5,166 nucleotides of DNA. Source: Chloroflexota bacterium. Its GTDB lineage: Bacteria > Chloroflexota > Dehalococcoidia > SM23-28-2 > RBG-16-64-32. Both the position numbers and the translations under genes were made by a program. Location of the stretch: positions 1 to 5,166 of the forward strand of contig JADFNQ010000112.1 in the NCBI GenBank assembly GCA_022563285.1. The letters run 5' to 3'. Below, one piece after another: positions 4,648 to 5,166 of the stretch. The notes under the pieces were generated by a model. That model ran no database searches. It had not been told where the DNA came from and was given only the letters and a program-made list of their open reading frames with translations. Position 1 is the first letter of the stretch. Each line of letters starts with the position of its first letter.

Positions 4648-5166
4648 CTATATACTGTGCAGGGCTTTCAGGATGCGTTCCGGCGTTGCCGGTATCTCTC
4701 GCAGGCGGGCCCCCACGGCCTCGGCGATGGCGTTGGTGACGGCCGCCGCGCCCGGCACGATAGACGGCTCGCCCACGATTCGCGCCCCGTACGGCCCGTC
4801 CTCCGAGGGCACCTCCACGATGATCGCCTCGATGGGCGGCAGGTCGCGGGTGGTAGGCAGGCGGTAGTCCAGCAGGTTGCCGTTGAGCAGGTGCCCGTGG
4901 TCATCGTAGAGCATCTCCTCGGAGAGGGCGATGCCCAGCCCCTGGCTGGCCCCTCCCTGCATCTGCCCGGCAACCGATAGCGGGTTGATGGCGAACCCGG
5001 CGTCCTGGGCGATGGCGCAACGCAGGAGGGTCACCTCGCCGGTATCAGGGTCCACCTCCAGCTCGACGGCCTGGACTGTGAACCCCGGCGCCTCGCGGCG
5101 GGCGCTTATCGCGCCCCGTCCGACGATGGCGGCGTAGGGCGCCGCAAAGTTGGTGGTGATCCGCCC
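4648..5166 (-). CDS. Xanthine dehydrogenase/CO dehydrogenase-family molybdopterin-binding large subunit, C-terminal part (cut by right window edge)
   Basis: The last 172 codons and the TAG stop are present; most of the gene lies beyond base 5166. These large subunits bind the molybdenum cofactor and hydroxylate substrates such as purines, aldehydes, aromatic acids or CO, together with FAD and 2Fe-2S subunits. Visible family features, numbered from the fragment start, are NFAAPYAAIV (6-15), VELEVDPDTGEVTLLR (34-49) and the cofactor-contacting GQMQGGASQGLG (67-78). The conserved GEP with the probable catalytic Glu133 is at 132-134, followed by AVTNAIAEAVGARLREIPATPERIL. The substrate-defining loop (AYRGAGR or AYxCSFR) is outside the window, so xanthine-type and CO-type enzymes cannot be told apart. 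The open frame runs to the window edge; the internal GTG at 5053-5055 is not the start. Confidence 0.92.
   Translation of the reverse strand, partial: GRITTNFAAPYAAIVGRGAISARREAPGFTVQAVELEVDPDTGEVTLLRCAIAQDAGFAINPLSVAGQMQGGASQGLGIALSEEMLYDDHGHLLNGNLLDYRLPTTRDLPPIEAIIVEVPSEDGPYGARIVGEPSIVPGAAAVTNAIAEAVGARLREIPATPERILKALHSI

Noticed and set aside
1..5166. CRISPR array, insertion sequence, toxin-antitoxin or phage-defence system
   Set aside because: There are no spaced direct repeats, transposase or nuclease motifs, and the genes are metabolic and densely packed on one strand.

Overview
All recognisable genes in this GC-rich window lie on the minus strand, so the reading order is from the right edge to the left. 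Gaps between genes are short and no RNA gene, insertion sequence or CRISPR array is visible. The GC-rich coding, frequent GTG/TTG starts with strong AGGAGG-type ribosome binding sites, and the mix of a molybdenum hydroxylase, an SCP-x-type thiolase with a DUF35 partner and a DinB-SCP2 protein fit an environmental bacterium with broad organic-acid or lipid catabolism. A Chloroflexota (Dehalococcoidia/SAR202-like) or actinobacterial-type metabolism is my best guess, but no phylogenetic marker is present and this is low-confidence inference.

Right part (5166 to 3034, continuing into the cupin gene at 2726). First comes the C-terminal end of a xanthine dehydrogenase/CO dehydrogenase-family molybdopterin-binding large subunit (cut by the window edge). 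Next is a 283-aa two-domain protein (DinB-like metal-binding bundle plus SCP2-like domain, the layout of mycothiol-dependent maleylpyruvate isomerases). A MobA/MocA-like nucleotidyltransferase follows, and it overlaps a small cupin gene by four bases (GTGA). The nucleotidyltransferase could make the cytosine-dinucleotide form of the molybdenum cofactor used by hydroxylases such as the one upstream. Between the DinB-SCP2 gene and the nucleotidyltransferase lies a compact element of two mirrored GC-rich hairpins (3704-3755) beside a 12-bp AT-rich palindrome (3760-3771).

Middle part (2725 to 1031). A plausible sigma70-type promoter precedes a two-gene unit: a DUF35 zinc-ribbon/OB-fold protein (TTG start) and an SCP-x-type thiolase (GTG start). 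Such pairs are known to form acyl-CoA thiolase or retro-aldolase complexes.

Left part (1030 to 1). After a 97-bp gap with a long stem-loop come an RNase Z-like metallo-beta-lactamase-fold hydrolase and, five bases beyond its stop, the N-terminus of an NAD(P)-dependent glycerol-3-phosphate dehydrogenase (gpsA), which runs off the left edge.

I see no clearly new multi-gene system. The items most worth a second look are the bipartite hairpin element, the wobble-supported hairpin at 968-1001, the molybdenum cofactor context with its GTGA-coupled cupin, and the DinB-SCP2 protein.
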